Source: Mesorhizobium sp. M2E.F.Ca.ET.219.01.1.1 (GTDB taxonomy: Bacteria > Pseudomonadota > Alphaproteobacteria > Rhizobiales > Rhizobiaceae). From it: a stretch of DNA of 64,000 bases. Numbering within the stretch: position 1 is the first letter of the stretch; each line of letters starts with the position of its first letter. The stretch lies in NCBI RefSeq assembly GCF_004016445.2, contig NZ_SADT02000008.1:248001-312000 (forward strand), read 5' to 3'. The notes under the pieces were generated by a model. The model was not told the origin of the DNA. It did not search any database and saw only the letters and a list, made by a program, of their open reading frames with translations. A program made the position numbers and the translations under genes. Positions 51,772 to 60,795 of the stretch are shown here, in pieces.

Positions 51772-51784
51772 TTTTCCTATAGGC
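51772..51784. promoter_or_regulatory. TTTTCCTATAGGC palindrome before dsdA operon
   Basis: The symmetric core TTTCCTATAGG is shared with the sites at 40529, 40556 and 45595. It is located 89 bases before the D-serine dehydratase start. AT-rich flanks (AATTATTTTC, AATAATTTTC) form a further imperfect repeat around it. Confidence 0.6.
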
Positions 51785-51872
51785 AATAATTTTCTAGATA
51801 TGTCCGTGGTTGTCAGATATGTTTGGCTTTAGGAAAACCACCAACTCTCTCGTCAAAAACGAGGAACGAACC

Positions 51873-53189
51873 ATGCAGGAAATTTTGCCGCAGTTCGCGG
51901 GAGCAGGGTCGTCTTTAACGGTGGTGCAGGACGAACTGAACTCGCTGAAGGCCGGCTACCCGATGGTGTGGCAGAATGGTCGTTGGCGGCCCTTTGTAGA
52001 AGCGGTCACGCACGCTTCGATTACGGCGACGGATTTGGAGGCCGCCGCAGCATCCTGGAAAAGCTACCGGGCGGTGCTTGCGGCTCTATTCCCTGGAGAA
52101 GTCCCGGAGTCGGGCGTAGTCGACTCGGAACTTGCGGACATCAGCTCAATTGCGGGCCGGAAAAACACCTTTCTCAAAGCGGATCATGACTTGGCGATAG
52201 GTTCGTCTATTAAGGCGCGTGGGGGTGTGTTCGAAGTATTGCAGCACGCCGACGATCGTGCAGCCATAGATGGCATTCCGTTTGACCCCGCAACGCCCGA
52301 CTGGGCGCTGCTGCGTTCAAATCTTCGGACGCGAAGAATTGTCGTTGGAAGCACGGGCAACCTTGCCTACAGCGTGGCGCGCACGGCGCAAGCGTTGGGT
52401 TTTCAAGCCGAAGTCCACATTTCCGTAGACGCCACACCTTTCAAGAAGGGTAGGCTCCTCGAGCTGGGTGTCGAAGTAGTCGAGCATAGCGGCGACTATA
52501 GGCAGGCGGTAGCGGCCGCCCGGAAGTCGGCGGCGCATGACGACGCGGCCTATCTGATTGACGACGAGAGTTCCTCGCGCCTGTTTCTAGGCTATTCGTA
52601 CGGCGCGCGGCTTCTCGCCGACCAATTGGCGTCGCGCGGGATCAGCATCGACGAAACCCGTCCCCTCGTGGTTTATCTGCCGTGTGGCGTAGGCGGCGCT
52701 CCGGGCGGATTGACGTTCGGGCTCAAGGCGATTTTCGGGGACAACTGCGCTTGCGTTTTTGTAGAGCCCACTCAGTCGCCATGTTTTCTTGTCCAGTTGA
52801 TGTCGGGCAAAAATAACCCGACCTCTGTCTACGATATCGGGCTCAACAACAAGACCATCGCAGACGGCTTGGCGGTGCCTTCGGCGTCGCTCTTCGCGGT
52901 CGCTCAGGTCGCTGAGATGGTCGAAGCCTGCGTCACTGTCGCAGACGTCGATATGCTGGAACTTTCGGCCAAGCTCGGCAAGCACGGATACCCGGTCGAG
53001 CCATCGGCAGCGTCAGCGCTCGGCGCGTTGGAGCCCTTTACCCAAGCCTGTGGCGAGCATTTGGACGAACGGAAAAGGCGCTTCGCCAGCGCTAGTTCCA
53101 CTCATGTCGTCTGGAGCACGGGCAAGAGCACTCCGGATACCCTCAAGCTTCTATCGCAGGTCGCAAATCAGAATAGAGTCGGAGCATAG
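51873..53189 (+). CDS. dsdA: D-serine ammonia-lyase (D-serine dehydratase)-like
   Basis: A 438-residue fold-type II PLP enzyme of the DsdA family (E. coli DsdA has 442). The PLP lysine is K114 (SSIKARGGVFEVL), the phosphate loop is STGNLAYS where the family usually has STGNLGLS, and PCGVGGAPGG is near residue 275. It deaminates D-serine or another D-beta-hydroxyamino acid to a 2-ketoacid and ammonia. ATG at 51873 follows GAGG; the frame is open to 51810. As first gene of the last operon of the cluster it suggests a D-amino acid intermediate, a surprising partner for the CoA-ligase genes. Confidence 0.85.
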   Translation: MQEILPQFAGAGSSLTVVQDELNSLKAGYPMVWQNGRWRPFVEAVTHASITATDLEAAAASWKSYRAVLAALFPGEVPESGVVDSELADISSIAGRKNTFLKADHDLAIGSSIKARGGVFEVLQHADDRAAIDGIPFDPATPDWALLRSNLRTRRIVVGSTGNLAYSVARTAQALGFQAEVHISVDATPFKKGRLLELGVEVVEHSGDYRQAVAAARKSAAHDDAAYLIDDESSSRLFLGYSYGARLLADQLASRGISIDETRPLVVYLPCGVGGAPGGLTFGLKAIFGDNCACVFVEPTQSPCFLVQLMSGKNNPTSVYDIGLNNKTIADGLAVPSASLFAVAQVAEMVEACVTVADVDMLELSAKLGKHGYPVEPSAASALGALEPFTQACGEHLDERKRRFASASSTHVVWSTGKSTPDTLKLLSQVANQNRVGA

Positions 53190-53194
53190 AAGTT

Positions 53195-54820
53195 ATGACC
53201 CCGCGCGAGGAAATCGAGCTTATTGAAAATGGTCGGCGAGTTATCGAAGCCGGAACCCTCGCGGCCAGTCTGAGCGAACTGCTCAGGCTTAATGCCGACA
53301 GGTATCCTCAGCAGACGGCGTTAAGGGAGATCGACGGGCAGGGGAGGGTCCTTACGTATCGTGGTCTCAACGGCCTCGTCTGGCGGGTAGTGGCGTTGCT
53401 CTCCTCGCTCGGAGTTAAGAGAGGCACGCATGTTGCCATCGCGTTGTCGAACTGCGTCGAAATCATTGCTATCTGGATCGCCCTCTCCCGTATCGGGGCG
53501 GTTGCGGTCGGCGTCAATCCAAGCCTGACTGAAAAAGAGCTCGAGTACATCCTGGATACGTCGGACTCGGAATTCCTCGTCCTTGATGAAGGGCGGCGGG
53601 ATTGGGTGTCCGATTGGAAGCGCTTTCTACTCCCCTCGGAGCGGATAATAGTGGTCGGGACCGGGGCCGGGCAGGAGGTCGGCCGATCCTTCAACGCCGA
53701 CCTAGCTGGGCAGGGGTACCGAGAAACTCCGGTCGCAAGCCCCGATATCGATGCGCCGGCGAGCATTCTCTACACCTCAGGTTCAAGCGGTCGCCCCAAG
53801 CCCGCGCTCTTGCCGCATCGTTGGCACACCATGATGGGACACGTGCGTTCTCTGCAAGGCCCCCGAGTTACAAACGTTCTGATCGAAAATCCCATCTATT
53901 ACATGGGCGGGCAATGGCGACTGGCAATGGCCCTGACACAAGCCGCCACAGTGCTGGTGGCCAGCAAGCCTACGCTCAATCATTTTGCAGAACGAGTTGC
54001 TGGTTACGAAGTCGAGTTTTCCTCCCTGTCAAACTTGATCGCCAAACGACCGGACTTCTCACTCGATGTCCAGTCTCGGTTGAAATGGATGGCGTGCTGC
54101 GCCCTTCCCAAAGAGTTGCATGCGGAAGCCGAGAGAAAAATCCGAGCCCCAATCCGCGAAATCTACGGCTCGACGGAGATGGGTTCGACGATCGTGATGC
54201 CGACGCAGGCGACAACCATGGTTGGATCCGGCTCAGTTGGCCTTCCCGCAGCCTTTCGGTCCTGCCGTATCGTGGACGCGCTTGGCAACGAAGTTTCGCG
54301 GGGAAGTGTCGGCGAGCTACAAGTTCGAGGGTCGGGAATGCTGACGGGCTATTACAAATTGCCTGAGGCCTCCGCCGATGCCTTCGACATGGGATGGTTC
54401 AAGACCGGCGATCTGTTCCGTCAAGACAGTGACGGTTACTACTTCTGGGTTGCCCGTGCCAAAGACGTCATCAGGCGAAGCAATGAAAACATCTCGGCGA
54501 CCGAGTTGGAGGAGGAAGTCGGTAAACTCGCCGGCATACTGGAGGTCGCGGCACTTCCCGTGCCCGATGATTACCGTGGGGAAGAGGTAAAACTATACAT
54601 CCGCCTACAGCCCGGGTTTTCGAACAGCGAGGTATCGCCAAAAGCGATCCTTGAGCACTGCCGCAGTCGACTGGCTACTTATAAGCTGCCGAGATACATC
54701 GAGTACGTCGACGAGTTTCCGCTCACTGTCTCCCTCAAGATTTCGAAGCCCGACCTGAAAAAGGCAAAACCCGATCTGCGAGTGGGCAGTTTCGATCTGG
54801 CTGAGAACCTGTGGCGATGA
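53195..54820 (+). CDS. AMP-dependent acyl-CoA synthetase/ligase
   Basis: A 541-residue ANL-superfamily ligase. The phosphate loop is YTSGSSGRPKPAL, where the usual PKGV is PKPA, followed by EIYGSTEMG, the TGD motif in WFKTGDLF and the hinge WVARAKDVIRRSNENIS. The C-terminal lysine region reads VSLKISK rather than SGKIxK. It activates a carboxylic acid as AMP ester and CoA thioester. It starts five bases after dsdA and its stop overlaps the thioesterase start. The hydratase at 44696 would use its product. Confidence 0.88.
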   Translation: MTPREEIELIENGRRVIEAGTLAASLSELLRLNADRYPQQTALREIDGQGRVLTYRGLNGLVWRVVALLSSLGVKRGTHVAIALSNCVEIIAIWIALSRIGAVAVGVNPSLTEKELEYILDTSDSEFLVLDEGRRDWVSDWKRFLLPSERIIVVGTGAGQEVGRSFNADLAGQGYRETPVASPDIDAPASILYTSGSSGRPKPALLPHRWHTMMGHVRSLQGPRVTNVLIENPIYYMGGQWRLAMALTQAATVLVASKPTLNHFAERVAGYEVEFSSLSNLIAKRPDFSLDVQSRLKWMACCALPKELHAEAERKIRAPIREIYGSTEMGSTIVMPTQATTMVGSGSVGLPAAFRSCRIVDALGNEVSRGSVGELQVRGSGMLTGYYKLPEASADAFDMGWFKTGDLFRQDSDGYYFWVARAKDVIRRSNENISATELEEEVGKLAGILEVAALPVPDDYRGEEVKLYIRLQPGFSNSEVSPKAILEHCRSRLATYKLPRYIEYVDEFPLTVSLKISKPDLKKAKPDLRVGSFDLAENLWR

Positions 54821-55281
54821 CAATGCCCCCAAGGCCAGACACACGAGGGCTCATCGAACGAATAGGTGCGAGCGATCGCCATGAATTCGGGGACTTCTTC
54901 ATTTCAAGGCTTCTCGGGCTAAGGATCGAATACCCAACCGAGGGATGCGACGTCACGTTCGAAGTAGTGCCGGAGCTAACCAATCCCGTGGGCACTCTCC
55001 ACGGAGGAATTATGGCAACGGCGATCGACGTATCCATGGGCCATCTTCTCTTCAAAACCCACGCGTCTCCGGCGGCCACTCTCGAAATGAAGATTCAGTA
55101 TCTAGCCCCGGCGTTAGTGGGCGAGATGGTGGTATGTCGGGCGTCATTTCTCAGGGCAGGCAAGTCGATCAATTACGTCAGATCGGAGGCGCGCAACGCC
55201 TCCACGGAGGCACTCTACGCCTTTGCAACCGCGACATGGAAGGCAACAAAACCGTCAGGCAATGAGGGAAGACAGTCATGA
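54817..55281 (+). CDS. PaaI-type hotdog-fold thioesterase
   Basis: A 154-residue hotdog-fold protein with the family motif GTLHGGIMATAID and MKIQYLAPALVGE. It hydrolyses acyl-CoA thioesters, either releasing the pathway product or freeing trapped CoA. The start ATG at 54817 overlaps the ligase stop (ATGA), and its own stop overlaps the flavin reductase start in the same way, so the three are translated together. Confidence 0.86.
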   Translation: MTMPPRPDTRGLIERIGASDRHEFGDFFISRLLGLRIEYPTEGCDVTFEVVPELTNPVGTLHGGIMATAIDVSMGHLLFKTHASPAATLEMKIQYLAPALVGEMVVCRASFLRAGKSINYVRSEARNASTEALYAFATATWKATKPSGNEGRQS

Positions 55282-55817
55282 ATGCATGCCCTTCGAATGC
55301 ACATCCGCTAACAGGATCGTCAAATCTCATGAACAACCCGGAAGTTGCGCGTGACGTTTTCCGTTCGATCGCCGGGCATTGGCCGAGTGGCGTCGCAGTG
55401 ATTACGAGTGTCAGTGAATCGGATGAGCCGGTGGGGCTGACGATGAGCGCCGTCATGTCGCTTTCGGTTGAGCCGCTTCAGTTTCTTATCAGCGTCGACA
55501 ACAAATCGAACACGCTGCCTTCGATCATTTCCAGCGGCCGCTTTTGCATCAATTTCATGGCGCAAGGTCAGGAAGCTATCGCGATGCGTTTTGCCAGCAA
55601 GAAGGGCGAGAAGTTCGAGGGCCTTGCCTCAAGGCGGCTCGAGAGCGGATCAATCTTGATTGAGGGCGTCCTCGCTTATGCCGATTGCGAGGTGGGCGCG
55701 GTCTACGACGGAGGTGATCATCGTATTCTGGTCGGGAGGGTGAAAGACATGGCGCTGCTTGGAAGTGTGCCGCTGGCATACTTCGCAGGAAAATTTCGAA
55801 GGGTAACGGATGCCTGA
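55278..55817 (+). CDS. Flavin reductase-like FMN-binding protein
   Basis: A 179-residue split-barrel flavin reductase with WPSGVAVITSV, GLTMSAVMSLSVEP and FCINFMAQGQEAIAMRFASK. It would supply reduced FMN to the luciferase-like monooxygenase at 46039, which has no reductase beside it. ATG at 55278 overlaps the thioesterase stop; ATG at 55329 is a possible alternative. It overlaps the amidohydrolase gene by eight bases. Confidence 0.88.
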   Translation: MNACPSNAHPLTGSSNLMNNPEVARDVFRSIAGHWPSGVAVITSVSESDEPVGLTMSAVMSLSVEPLQFLISVDNKSNTLPSIISSGRFCINFMAQGQEAIAMRFASKKGEKFEGLASRRLESGSILIEGVLAYADCEVGAVYDGGDHRILVGRVKDMALLGSVPLAYFAGKFRRVTDA

Positions 55818-56649
55818 GAGTCAGGATCTCACCTGGGATTGCCATGTCCATGTCTTTGGCGACCCGCGGCAATTTCCCTTCGACCCCTCAAGGACATATA
55901 CGCCGGGGCTGGCGGACGCAGATGCCCTCAAGAGTTTCAGGCTACGCCACGGCATCGACCGTACAGTAATTGTCCAGCCGAGTGTGTACGGCAACGACAA
56001 CAGCTGCCTGATAGATGCGCTCCAGCGTTTCGACGGAAGCGCGCGGGGAATTGTGTCGCTCAATCCGGAGACGAACATCTCCACCCTTCGCGATTACCAC
56101 TCCGCGGGCGTTCGAGGTGTGCGTCTCAACCTTGAAACAACTGCGCTCAGAGACCATCCCGCGCTAGCGCGTAAAAGGCTGCAGGATGCTGCCAGGCAGA
56201 TCGACGGGTTGGGGTGGCACATACAGATATACACCAACCTCGCAGTGATAGCCGCTGTTGGCAAAGTAGTCGCCAGTCTGCCGGTGCCAGTTGTCGTCGA
56301 TCATTTTGGCCTTGCCCGAGCCGAATACGGTCTCGATCAACGGGGCTTCGCCGAGCTTACCGACATGGTCAGCCGTGGCTCCTATGTGAAGCTGTCGCTC
56401 GCGGATCGGCTGGCCAAGTCTCCAGATGAGATGATCCCTTTTGCAAAGCGACTCATCGATGCCAATCCAGAAAGGGTGCTTTGGGGATCGGACTGGCCGC
56501 ACTCCAGGCGGGGAGCCCGTGTAGACGAACCAGCGCCGTTCGGAGCCGTCGACGATGCGCTTTCAATGCGGCTGGTCCGAGATTGGTGTGAGACCGAAGA
56601 GCGACTCAGGCTGACGATGAGTACCAACCCGGCCCGTCTTTTTGCGTAA
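55810..56649 (+). CDS. Amidohydrolase_2 family hydrolase (lactonase/decarboxylase-like)
   Basis: A 279-residue TIM-barrel metal-dependent hydrolase. The first metal motif is DCHVHVFGD (residues 10-18), the middle histidine is in VVVDHFG, and the late Asp is in WGSDWPHS. Relatives include 2-pyrone-4,6-dicarboxylate lactonase, sugar lactonases and gamma-resorcylate decarboxylase-like enzymes. It probably opens a lactone ring. It is in the same operon as the ligase and reductase, and 38 bases before the dehydrogenase gene. Confidence 0.86.
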   Translation: MPESQDLTWDCHVHVFGDPRQFPFDPSRTYTPGLADADALKSFRLRHGIDRTVIVQPSVYGNDNSCLIDALQRFDGSARGIVSLNPETNISTLRDYHSAGVRGVRLNLETTALRDHPALARKRLQDAARQIDGLGWHIQIYTNLAVIAAVGKVVASLPVPVVVDHFGLARAEYGLDQRGFAELTDMVSRGSYVKLSLADRLAKSPDEMIPFAKRLIDANPERVLWGSDWPHSRRGARVDEPAPFGAVDDALSMRLVRDWCETEERLRLTMSTNPARLFA

Positions 56650-56687
56650 AGGCGAAGCCATGCCAACTTTCGAAGATATCCAGTGTC

Positions 56688-57653
56688 ATGATAAATTTCG
56701 TCTTCGTTCCACCTCAGTCAGATGTGTCGCGAGCTTTCGGAGCGCAGTTGCGGCGTGACGTCGAGGGTATGGTCGTTCATGTCCCCGAGACAGAAGCGGA
56801 AGCGATCGCGTACCTGGCGGATGCTGACGCAGCTTTTGGAGCGCTCTCTCCGGAACTGCTTCAACATGCCCGGAAACTGCGCTGGCTTCACTCCCGGCAG
56901 ATCGCTCCGCCGCCTGGCTATTTCCACGAGGCTCTCATAGAGCATCCGGTGATCGTAACCAACACGCGGGAAGTCTATAATGACCATATTGGCGCGCACA
57001 TCCTGGCTTTCGTTCTCTCGCTTTCGCGGGATCTGCCTTACTATCACACTGAGCAACTGAAGGGTCGATGGGCTCCCAAGCCTTTGAATAGCGGGGTCGT
57101 GTTCCTTCCGGAAGCGACGGCCCTCATCGTTGGCGTGGGCGGCATCGGGGCAGAAGCTGGACGCATGCTTTCGGCTTTCGGCACGCGAATTGTCGGGATC
57201 GATGCACGACGCACCTCGGTGCCGCCTGGCTTTGCCGAAATTCACGGCGTCGAAGCTTTGAATGATTTGCTTCCGTCTGCGGATTTCGTGATCCTTACTG
57301 TACCTCATACTCCGCATACCGAAGGCATGATGAACCTCGATCGGTTTCGACGTATGAAAACGTCGGGCTTTTTCATCAATATCGGCAGGGGGTTGACCAC
57401 CCGACTTGACGATCTGGTCGTCGCGCTCGAGGAGGGAAGCCTGGCAGGAGCGGCGCTTGACGTGTTCGATCAGGAGCCACTTCCGGAAGGCCATGCGCTT
57501 TGGGGCATACCAAACGTGCTGATCACGCCTCACATGGCAGGGTTCGGCCCGTATCTTGAGAAGCGTCGGTACACAATACTGCGTGACAACTGCTTGGCCT
57601 TTGTCCAGGGCAGGCCCCTCGCAAACATCGTTCAGAAGCAGTCCTGGTTCTGA
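56688..57653 (+). CDS. D-isomer-specific 2-hydroxyacid dehydrogenase
   Basis: A 321-residue NAD(P)-dependent 2-hydroxyacid dehydrogenase. The cofactor loop is VGVGGIG, catalytic Arg in NIGRG, Glu in DQEPLP and His in ITPHMAG. The catalytic set is complete, unlike the fusion protein at 31075. It reduces a 2-ketoacid or oxidises a 2-hydroxyacid; the ketoacid made by the D-serine dehydratase-like enzyme is one candidate. It is the last gene of the rightward operon that starts at 51873. Confidence 0.9.
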   Translation: MINFVFVPPQSDVSRAFGAQLRRDVEGMVVHVPETEAEAIAYLADADAAFGALSPELLQHARKLRWLHSRQIAPPPGYFHEALIEHPVIVTNTREVYNDHIGAHILAFVLSLSRDLPYYHTEQLKGRWAPKPLNSGVVFLPEATALIVGVGGIGAEAGRMLSAFGTRIVGIDARRTSVPPGFAEIHGVEALNDLLPSADFVILTVPHTPHTEGMMNLDRFRRMKTSGFFINIGRGLTTRLDDLVVALEEGSLAGAALDVFDQEPLPEGHALWGIPNVLITPHMAGFGPYLEKRRYTILRDNCLAFVQGRPLANIVQKQSWF

Positions 57654-57809
57654 TTGAAGAAATCCCATGCCGGGTGGCGGTGAACAAGAAAGTGTTCACG
57701 TAAAGACGTCAAGCGCAAGCGTCTGTAATCATTCGACAGCGATCCTCATCATTGGATGAAAAGTGACAGCGACCGAAACAGCTTACCTTTCTTAGAGTCA
57801 AATCCGCAT

Positions 57810-58979
57810 TCAGAATCGGTTGGCGACACGAATTGAAGCGGCTCCAGCTAACGCAAACATAGCTGCCAGCAGAAGGTAGATGTTGGCCAGGGAGGTTGCC
57901 TCGGCCAATGTCCCGAAGCTGGGCGCCGCGGCCAGTGCAATTGCATACCCGGTCGCGAACACGACCACGATGCCTGATGCGTCGCCGCGCCGTCCTGCCA
58001 TGCTCAGCAATGTGGGGAAGATGTTGGCCACCCCGATGCCGAGCAAGACAAAGCCGGATAGCGCCATTGCCGCGAGGTTGGCAAAGGCGACGATCGCAAG
58101 GCCGATGATTGCTAGGGATACCGAGATCGCGAGAAGTTGCTTTTCCCCAACCGAGGTCCTTACGCGATCGCCAGCCAGCCGGCAGATTGCCATCGAACTT
58201 GCAAATGCGCCGTAGCCAAGCCCCGAGTAGCCGAGATCGAGCGCAAAATTGCCAGTGAGGTAAAGAGGGCTCCAGTCACGGACCGCTGCGTCTGTCGACA
58301 TACAGACGCCAGCAAGCAGGCCCGCGACAATGAGCAACCACTTGGCACTGAGTGGCCGGGCTGCCGTTCCCTCCTGACGTGGTCCTGCGGCAAGTAGCTT
58401 GCCCTGGTTCATCGCAAAAAGCACCGAGAGCAACAAAGCGGCAATCAGGGCGCCGAAGGAGCTTCCTGCGTTCTTGACAAGCAGGCCTCCCAAAACCGCT
58501 CCAGTAAGGCCGCCGAGGCTCCACATGGCATGGAATGAGGACATAAGGGCTTTTTCGGAGGAGCGCTCAGCCTCGACGGCCTGCGCGTTCATGGCGACGT
58601 CCATGGAATTGCCCGCAAGTCCGAGGACCAGCAAGACGAGGGCGAATACCAAAGGGACATGTGTGAATGTGGCCAGGACGACCGTCGTCAGGAGGAGCGG
58701 GCTTGCGACGCGAACCACTTGTCTGCTGCCAAAACGCGCAATCAAGGACCGACTGGCCAGCATTGCAAAAAGCGAACCGACGACAATCATGAACAGAGAC
58801 CAGCCGAATTCACTATCGGATATCGAAAGGCGCACCCTGATCGCCGGTATGAGCGAAGACCATGTGCCGAAAGCGCTGCCGTGTACGAAAAAAGTGGAGA
58901 AGATCGCCGTGCGGATCTTGCGGGCCTCTGTAGACGTGACGGCAGGCTGCCCCGCGGAGCGCTTCGGACTTCCGAACAA
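57810..58979 (-). CDS. MFS transporter
   Basis: A 389-residue major-facilitator protein with about twelve membrane segments. The conserved MFS loop appears as RSLIARFGSRQVVR after the second segment. It resembles the FucP/YbjJ-like exporter group. The indicated start is TTG at 58979 with GGAG about eight bases upstream; later starts are possible. It is convergent with the preceding catabolic operon, whose end lies 156 bases away. Substrate and direction are unknown. Confidence 0.82.
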   Translation of the reverse strand: MFGSPKRSAGQPAVTSTEARKIRTAIFSTFFVHGSAFGTWSSLIPAIRVRLSISDSEFGWSLFMIVVGSLFAMLASRSLIARFGSRQVVRVASPLLLTTVVLATFTHVPLVFALVLLVLGLAGNSMDVAMNAQAVEAERSSEKALMSSFHAMWSLGGLTGAVLGGLLVKNAGSSFGALIAALLLSVLFAMNQGKLLAAGPRQEGTAARPLSAKWLLIVAGLLAGVCMSTDAAVRDWSPLYLTGNFALDLGYSGLGYGAFASSMAICRLAGDRVRTSVGEKQLLAISVSLAIIGLAIVAFANLAAMALSGFVLLGIGVANIFPTLLSMAGRRGDASGIVVVFATGYAIALAAAPSFGTLAEATSLANIYLLLAAMFALAGAASIRVANRF

Positions 58980-59271
58980 GATTTGGTCTCCGGTGACGTG
59001 TCGCGCCTTTCGGCGACACCATCCGATCGGTTAGAATGGGCGTGATCGACCCTTCTTGGAACGGGTCTCGCTCGTGTGGACCTACCTTGGATAGAGCTAA
59101 TTTGTAAAGGTTTTCAGAATTGCGCGAACCGAAATGAAGCTATCGATCCGTTAGGTGGTTTTCCAAGCGTCTGAATCGACTACGAGACAAATTGCTCGGC
59201 TTTCGCCGACGGCCGGTGGCATATCCCCGCTTTTTTAGAAACGCTGCAGTTGGTGCAACTGCCTTCGGAGC

Positions 59272-59660
59272 CTCGATGTCGATCTCGTTCTGTTTTGCGA
59301 TGTGAACAGGACGCTGCTGACTCACGACTATAAGCTTCACCACCGCGTCGTGGCTGCGCTTGCTATGGCCCACGATGCGGGTCTGCGCATAGTGCTTGCC
59401 ACAGCGCGCTCGCCTCGCGGCGTTCGGGGGGACGTCCAAGCAACTAGCCGCGGACATGGTTGCCAAAACGCTTGGCGTGCCAGCCGAGCGCTGTGCCGCC
59501 GCAGGAGATGCGGCCAATGACTTGTCTCTTCTGCGTTGGGCAAAGGTGCGGCTGACGGTCGCCAACGCAATCGCTCCAATTCGCGACATGGGGACACTTT
59601 TGTGGAGACACCTGCGATGAGGGCGGCTTGGCGGAGGCCATCGAATGGCTATTGCAGTAG
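59272..59660 (+). pseudogene. Decayed Cof-type HAD phosphatase
   Basis: Three blocks of a Cof-family HAD hydrolase follow in three different frames: VDLVLFCDVNRTLLTHDYKL and GLRIVLATARSP (59275-59430, frame 1); LAADMVAKTLGVPAERC and AAGDAANDLSLL (about 59440-59610, frame 2); CDEGGLAEAIEWLLQ and stop (59613-59660, frame 3). The motif I DxDGT is DVNRT, and the whole middle (cap domain) is missing. This is a gene destroyed by a large internal deletion and at least two frameshifts. Confidence 0.75.
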
Positions 59661-59861
59661 AGGAGAGATTGGCACCGAAGTCGATTATCGTTCGCTCTCG
59701 CGCTGGTTCCATTAACGCAGCACCCACTCATTACAGAAAACCCAGTGCATGAAAGGAAACCAGGCCCTGCATCCAGACGGCAATCTGGCTCAGTTGCTCT
59801 GAAGCTGCTCGGCTTGAGACCACCGGGCCTTGGAGGACGGCTCCAAAGGGTTAAGCGCTCG

Positions 59862-60782
59862 CTAGAAGCGGCTGGAGCGTTCTTCTGGCTGAGGCGACTT
59901 CAGACCCTGGCATGAGCATTCCGGGTAAGCCGGCAGTCTGGCGGCGGTCTCCAAAGCGATCCGCGAGGCCTTCATGGAGAGGGTAGGCAGAACGTCCTCC
60001 TGCAGGAGTTTTTGACGGTTTCGATCCATGTAGTCGTTGAACCCAGCCGTGACGAATGCACAAGGTACGAAACAAGCGCCGATTTCGCGCGACAGGGTGG
60101 CCTCGGGGGCGATCGAGTGGTTGAGTACGTCTGCCCCCATGCTGCGAAACGCCAGGGCTTCGGCCGGGCTTGTCAGTCGCGGCCCGTAGCAGTGGGCAGC
60201 CACCAATTGCTGTTCGATGCCATGAACGCGGCATTCGGGCGGCCAATGACGGCGGGCGGTCTCGACCAGAACCGCCGCGCATCTTGGGCAAACGATCTGC
60301 TTGCCCGAGCAGTCGAAGGTTTGACGACCGGGCAGCAGTGAAAACGGCGTTTGCGTGAGTTCGATGATATCGGCGTTGATCACCATATCACCGGGCTGGA
60401 TCGCTTTGTTCACCGCGCCGATGGTCGAGCACGCCAGGACCTGACGCACACCCGCGGCCATCAATACCCAAAAGGCGCGACGGTGGCAGGAATGGTCGAT
60501 ATGGCTCCGCGGATTGCCATGCGAATACATGCACAAGGCGCGTTTCGGCTTGCCTTCGGCGGTGATGGAGGCGTCGAACTCGAGCAGCTTCCAGTTGTCG
60601 GTGCGGCCAAAGGGCGTTTCAAAGCTGATATCCCTTTCTAGGGTCCGAACGCCCTCGACGCCGATATCTTCCGGAAAGGCCAGCCCCCAGTTTGCCGATC
60701 CCGTGATAATCCCCAGCCCTACCTGGGGTATATCCATTACTCGATCCGCCTGGTCATCGGCGGCCTGAAGGTCAGCAGTCAT
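59862..60782 (-). CDS. MTAP/PNP-family nucleoside phosphorylase
   Basis: A 306-residue protein of the methylthioadenosine/purine nucleoside phosphorylase family. It has GIITGSANWG at the N-terminus, SHGNPRSHIDHSCHRRAFWV and LACSTIGAVNKAIQPGDMV. The family motif RHG is SHG, and the EGPRF-type motif is YGPRL. The late Asp motif TDYD reads AGFND, so base specificity is probably changed. It would cleave the glycosidic bond of a nucleoside-like compound with phosphate. It follows the last permease gene by 13 bases and so belongs to the importer operon; ATG at 60737 is an alternative start. The C-terminal tail looks extended. Confidence 0.8.
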   Translation of the reverse strand: MTADLQAADDQADRVMDIPQVGLGIITGSANWGLAFPEDIGVEGVRTLERDISFETPFGRTDNWKLLEFDASITAEGKPKRALCMYSHGNPRSHIDHSCHRRAFWVLMAAGVRQVLACSTIGAVNKAIQPGDMVINADIIELTQTPFSLLPGRQTFDCSGKQIVCPRCAAVLVETARRHWPPECRVHGIEQQLVAAHCYGPRLTSPAEALAFRSMGADVLNHSIAPEATLSREIGACFVPCAFVTAGFNDYMDRNRQKLLQEDVLPTLSMKASRIALETAARLPAYPECSCQGLKSPQPEERSSRF

Positions 60783-60795
60783 ATTCGATTCTCGG

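Noticed and set aside
57661..57720. GTGAAC/GTTCAC repeat as a terminator of the catabolic operon
   Set aside because: Only six-base arms with an eight-base loop and no T-run; too weak to call.
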